From an uncultured Eubacteriales bacterium (GTDB lineage Bacteria > Bacillota > Clostridia > Christensenellales > QAND01), in NCBI GenBank assembly GCA_900546685.1, contig UREB01000068.1:1-8219 (forward strand): 8,219 nt of DNA. Direction: 5' to 3'. Positions 6,051-8,219 of the stretch are shown in pieces. Made by a program: the position numbers and the translations under genes. Every line of letters begins with the position of its first letter. Within the stretch, counting starts at the first letter, position 1. The notes beneath the pieces are model-generated. The model did not search any database. It was not told the origin of the DNA and worked only from the letters and a program-made list of their open reading frames with translations.

Positions 6051-6983
6051 TTACGCTTCAAACATCGGCGTAGATAGGTAGTGTTCACCGGTATCCGCCA
6101 ACAACGCTACGATGGTTTTGCCCTCGTTTTCCGGTCGTCTGGCCAGCTGTATTGCTGCCCATACAGCCGCTCCGGAAGAAATGCCTACCAAAACACCCTC
6201 CCAATGCCCGATTTGCCTAGCGGCTTGGAAAGCATCGTCATTTTCTACCGTGATGATCTCGTCAAAGATCTTAGTATCCAACACTTGCGGCACAAACCCT
6301 GCACCGATGCCCTGTATTTTGTGCGGGCCGGCGGTTCCCTTGCTTAGCATTGGGGAATCGGCCGGCTCCACGGCCACGACCTTCACCTGCGGATTCTGCT
6401 GCTTTAGATACCGACCGACGCCGGTCACTGTGCCGCCCGTACCAACGCCTGCCACAAAGAGATCCACTTGCCCATCCGTATCCGCCCAGATCTCCGGCCC
6501 TGTTGTTTCATAATGTACTTCAGGGTTGGCAGGATTGCTGAATTGCCCCGGCACAAACGCGTTGGGCATTTCTTTTGCCAAGGCTTGCGCCTTTTCAATG
6601 GCACCTTTCATGCCCTTGGCACCCTCCGTTAAGATCAGCTCGGCCCCATACGCTTTCATCAATTTCCGGCGCTCCACGCTCATGGTTTCCGGCATAACGA
6701 TGATTGTTCGATAGCCGCGCGCCGCGGCCACAGCGGCCAGCCCAATGCCCGTATTGCCGGAGGTTGGCTCTATGATTACCGATCCCGGGCGCAGCGTCCC
6801 TTTGCTTTCAGCATCCTCTATCATGCGCTTTGCAATGCGATCCTTCACAGAGCCGGCAGGATTAAAATATTCCAGCTTGGCCAGCACGCATGCCTTAAGG
6901 CCGCATTCGTTTTCTATATGCGTCAGCTCTAGCAAAGGCGTATGCCCAATCAGCTGATCCATCGTGGTATAAATTTTGCTCAT
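6051..6983 (-). CDS. cysK: Cysteine synthase A (O-acetylserine sulfhydrylase), 310 aa
   Basis: A pyridoxal-phosphate enzyme that makes cysteine from O-acetyl-L-serine and sulfide in the cytoplasm. The PLP lysine is K47 in NPAGSVKDR; the substrate loop is PTSGNTG (73-79); the phosphate-binding loop is GTGGTVTG (181-188); GISSGA (267-272) is the C-terminal cofactor motif. The length is normal for CysK. The start was chosen at ATG 6983 (MSKIYTTMDQLIG), with GGAGG (6991-6995) 7 bases upstream; the frame stays open further upstream but that part has no family match. It is transcribed alone from a strong promoter at 7142-7114, divergent from an Rrf2-type regulator gene that is now broken. In Bacillus subtilis and Staphylococcus, CysK also forms a regulatory complex with the Rrf2 protein CymR, so the pairing fits cysteine control. 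Family confident; the CysK versus cystathionine-beta-synthase-like distinction rests on overall fit. Confidence 0.95.
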   Translation of the reverse strand: MSKIYTTMDQLIGHTPLLELTHIENECGLKACVLAKLEYFNPAGSVKDRIAKRMIEDAESKGTLRPGSVIIEPTSGNTGIGLAAVAAARGYRTIIVMPETMSVERRKLMKAYGAELILTEGAKGMKGAIEKAQALAKEMPNAFVPGQFSNPANPEVHYETTGPEIWADTDGQVDLFVAGVGTGGTVTGVGRYLKQQNPQVKVVAVEPADSPMLSKGTAGPHKIQGIGAGFVPQVLDTKIFDEIITVENDDAFQAARQIGHWEGVLVGISSGAAVWAAIQLARRPENEGKTIVALLADTGEHYLSTPMFEA

Positions 6984-7113
6984 ATTGTTTCCTCCGTTCT
7001 GTTGCTTGTTTGTTATAAATTCGGCCGTGCCCAACTGCCACCGGCGGCAGAGCCGCTTTAAGCGTTAAAGAACGCCACGCTTTATTGCCTACTTGTTTAG
7101 TATGTTTATTGGT

Positions 7114-7142
7114 ATGATAGGTTTATATTCCTAGTTTGTCAA
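7114..7142 (-). promoter_or_regulatory. cysK promoter
   Basis: On the - strand, perfect TTGACA (7142-7137), 17-base spacer, TATCAT (7119-7114, 5/6). Predicted start is near 7107, leaving a leader of about 124 bases. The leader can form short hairpins (e.g. CTGCC...GGCAG at about 7038-7053), but I see no T-box signature. Confidence 0.8.
7118..7133. promoter_or_regulatory. Candidate operator dyad overlapping the cysK promoter spacer
   Basis: TAGG-N8-CCTA inverted repeat (16 bp, AT-rich centre) lies between the cysK -35 and -10 and touches the -10. A further TAGG at 7143-7146 with the CCTA at 7130-7133 makes a second dyad over the -35. This is a classic repressor position, and Rrf2 proteins bind such short dyads, so an Rrf2/CymR-like operator is plausible. 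I did not match it to a known consensus. Confidence 0.4.
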
Positions 7143-7152
7143 TAGGTTTTAT

Positions 7153-7180
7153 TTGACTCCCCCTCCCCTAATTGTAGAAT
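7153..7180 (+). promoter_or_regulatory. Putative promoter of the Rrf2-family gene
   Basis: TTGACT (7153-7158, 5/6), 16-base spacer, TAGAAT (7175-7180, 5/6). The predicted start (~7187) lies right at the ribosome site AGGAGG (7188-7193), so the leader is very short. The control region still looks functional although the gene is not. Confidence 0.5.
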
Positions 7181-7204
7181 GGCACATAGGAGGTGTTTTA
7201 TACG

Positions 7205-7634
7205 GTGATGATTTCTGCCAAAGGGCTTATGCGCTGTGCATGCTTATCGATTTAGCAGCGCATGCCCCTGAGGGCTATTTGCCGACAAAGGAAATTGCCC
7301 AGCGGAAGGAAACTTCGGAAAAACACCTAGAAAGTATCCTAAAATCGTCGGTAAAAGGCGGGATTCGTGGCAAAGGTGGCGGCTATAAGCTGACTATGGC
7401 GCCCATGCCTATCGTGTAGGTGATATGTGCCTCACCGGCGACAGTACCTGTTTGGAGGAAAGGGTGCCTCCCTGCCCTTTACGGGAACGGCGCCGTACGC
7501 TGCCGATGTGGAAAACCCTCTATGCCCTGCTCGATGATTGTTTGGACAGCATTTCCCTCCAAGACCTGTTGACGGCAGAGGATCAGGGGGCACTGCTGCG
7601 ATGTGCCGGCTTGCAGATCGGCTATGTGATATAA
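7205..7634 (+). pseudogene. Broken Rrf2-family transcriptional regulator (CymR/IscR-like)
   Basis: Stitching frames gives a recognisable Rrf2 protein. It begins GTG/ATG at 7205/7208 (MISAKG, after AGGAGG at 7188-7193). One base is missing near 7225-7228, after which frame 1 reads YALCMLIDLAAHAPEGYLP, then KEIAQRKETSEKHLESIL (the family's helix-turn-helix) and RGKGGGYKL (the wing). A second base is missing near 7408, after which frame 3 reads AYRVGDMCLTGD, CLEERVPPCP and TLPMWKTLYALLDD to TAA 7632-7634. Without the shifts, translation stops after 15 residues (TAG) or at TAG 7417. Compared with family members it also seems to lack a few residues between KGG and IRGKG and before CLEE. Two frameshifts plus lost codons indicate real decay. 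It is divergent from cysK, so the ancestor probably controlled cysteine synthesis. The conserved Cys pair region (CLEE...PPCP) resembles Rrf2 proteins with cluster-type cysteines. Confidence 0.85.
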
Positions 7635-7635
7635 T
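7627..7635 (+). promoter_or_regulatory. Extended -10 promoter of the small CxCxxC protein gene
   Basis: TGA-TATAAT: a perfect -10 (7630-7635) with the TGn extension, overlapping the stop of the dead Rrf2 gene. No good -35 at normal spacing (TTGCAG at 7611 is only 13 bases away). The predicted start is about 30 bases before the gene. Confidence 0.5.
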
Positions 7636-7673
7636 AAAATAAATAGATTTTACAAGAAAGCGGGGAATGTATG

Positions 7674-8033
7674 ATGGATCAAAATGTATTGTCCTATGTG
7701 GAAGAAAAAACAATGGCTCTGATCGATGCGCCGACATGCAGCCAAGAAACCAAGGCAGCCGCGCAAAGCTGGCTTGCCGCCAAGGGAACCGATGCACAGG
7801 CAGCTGAAACCCGGCGGTATATCCAAGAGTTGGAAGCGGACATCATGCCCATCGATACGCTGATCAGCTTTGCACAATCTGAAGAAGGAAAAACCTATTT
7901 TGGGGAAGATACAGCAACTGGCATTGCAGCCCATGCCAAAGAGATCAAAGCAGCAGGGGCTAAGTATTGCGACTGCCCCGCCTGCGCCATCGTGGCCGAG
8001 ATTTTGGAGAAAAAAGCAGACATGCTGAAATAA
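7674..8033 (+). CDS. Small conserved-looking cytosolic protein with CxCxxC motif (119 aa), function unknown
   Basis: A small, soluble, Ala/Lys/Glu-rich, probably all-helical protein with no signal or membrane segment. It starts MDQNVLSYVEEKT and has regular helical stretches (ETKAAAQSWLAAK; AAETRRYIQELEADI; AAHAKEIKAAGAKY) and a cysteine motif CDCPAC near the C-terminus (about residues 99-104), plus a lone Cys near residue 22. Proteins of this size and pattern occur in Clostridia under varied labels; I recall no proven function and assign none. The motif could bind a metal or be redox active (inference). ATG 7671 and ATG 7674 are adjacent; CGGGG (7661-7665) is 8 bases from 7674, which I prefer. 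It has its own promoter and terminator, so it is monocistronic. Confidence 0.85.
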   Translation: MDQNVLSYVEEKTMALIDAPTCSQETKAAAQSWLAAKGTDAQAAETRRYIQELEADIMPIDTLISFAQSEEGKTYFGEDTATGIAAHAKEIKAAGAKYCDCPACAIVAEILEKKADMLK

Positions 8034-8036
8034 CGC

Positions 8037-8067
8037 AAAAGCACCGGCGGAAATTCCGGTGCTTTTT
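8037..8067 (+). terminator. Rho-independent terminator of the small CxCxxC protein gene
   Basis: AAAAGCACCGG (8037-8047) pairs perfectly with CCGGTGCTTTT (8056-8066), 8-base loop, five T (8063-8067). It begins 4 bases after the TAA. Confidence 0.93.
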
Positions 8068-8121
8068 GATTGCCTTGGGCCATGCCGCGTATGACACAAA
8101 GCCTATTTTTACGAGAAAAGC

Positions 8122-8158
8122 AAAAAGCCAGCAACCTACATAGGTTACTGGCTTTTTT
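8122..8158. terminator. Bidirectional terminator next to the tRNA gene
   Basis: AAAAAGCCAG (8122-8131) pairs with CTGGCTTTTT (8148-8157); after one mismatch AACCT pairs with AGGTT. T-runs leave on both strands. It abuts the 3' end of the - strand tRNA (8160), so its main job is ending the tRNA transcript. Confidence 0.9.
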
Positions 8159-8159
8159 G

Positions 8160-8219
8160 TGGTCTGGGTAAGAAGATTCGAACTTCCGGCCTCTTGAACC
8201 CCATTCAAGCGCGCTACCA
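8160..8219 (-). tRNA. tRNA-Pro(GGG), 3' 60 bases, 5' end outside the window
   Basis: On the - strand: D-arm end GGTAGCGCG, anticodon stem CTTGA/TCAAG around loop ATGGGGT (8204-8198) with anticodon GGG (8202-8200), T-arm GGAAG-TTCGAAT-CTTCT, acceptor 3' strand TACCCAG, discriminator A and encoded CCA (8162-8160). GGG reads CCC/CCU proline codons. The 5' acceptor strand, expected CTGGGTA, lies beyond 8219. Confidence 0.93.

Noticed and set aside
5828..6088. 86-residue - strand open frame overlapping the cysK end, and the related 5757-5972 frame
   Set aside because: They overlap the cysK terminator, promoter or coding end, and their composition is not protein-like.
6984..7107. T-box riboswitch in the cysK leader
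   Set aside because: The leader is structured, but the T-box sequence (AGGGTGGNACC) and a terminator/antiterminator pair are absent.

Overview
The window looks like chromosomal DNA from a Gram-positive anaerobe of the Bacillota, probably a gut Clostridia. The evidence is a long LRR_5/Ig-like surface protein with a VPxTGD-type sortase signal, strong Shine-Dalgarno sites, TTG starts, sigma-A-like promoters and a CysK/Rrf2 gene pair. Base composition is roughly balanced. Species was not determined.

Left part (1-1880, + strand). A 5'-truncated uroporphyrinogen-decarboxylase/corrinoid-methyltransferase-like gene ends at 653 and is followed by a clean terminator; its first ~50 bases appear to carry a frameshift. 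A two-gene unit follows. A lipoprotein gene with an intact signal peptide and lipobox (start 769) is wrecked by in-frame stops and a frame change. After it comes an intact gene for an unrecognised membrane-anchored extracytoplasmic protein (1171-1836).

Centre (1883-5760, - strand). This is the most interesting part. A 1024-residue cell-wall-anchored surface protein (1883-4957) lies downstream of a ~172-bp segment (4978-5149) bounded by 26-bp imperfect inverted repeats. The segment contains a near-consensus promoter (TTGAAA-N16-TATAAT) pointing at the surface gene. Immediately on its other side is a small serine recombinase gene of the DNA-invertase type (5155-5760), ending 5 bp from the repeat. 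Together these make a candidate phase-variation switch: the recombinase would flip the promoter, turning the surface protein ON (as read here) or OFF. This arrangement is known in principle from other gut bacteria; this locus is inferred from sequence only.

Right part (5761-8219). cysK (6051-6983, - strand) has a strong promoter with a dyad between -35 and -10. Divergent from it is an Rrf2-family regulator gene (7205-7634), the family that includes CymR, which is broken by at least two frameshifts and appears to have lost some codons. Next come a small conserved-looking protein with a CxCxxC motif (7674-8033) under its own extended -10 promoter, a terminator, a bidirectional terminator, and the 3' 60 bases of a tRNA-Pro(GGG) on the - strand running off the window.

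Three genes in 8 kb (UroD-like, lipoprotein, Rrf2) show frame damage. Either this is a genome undergoing gene decay or part of it is assembly indels; the in-frame stops and apparently missing codons favour real decay for at least two of them.
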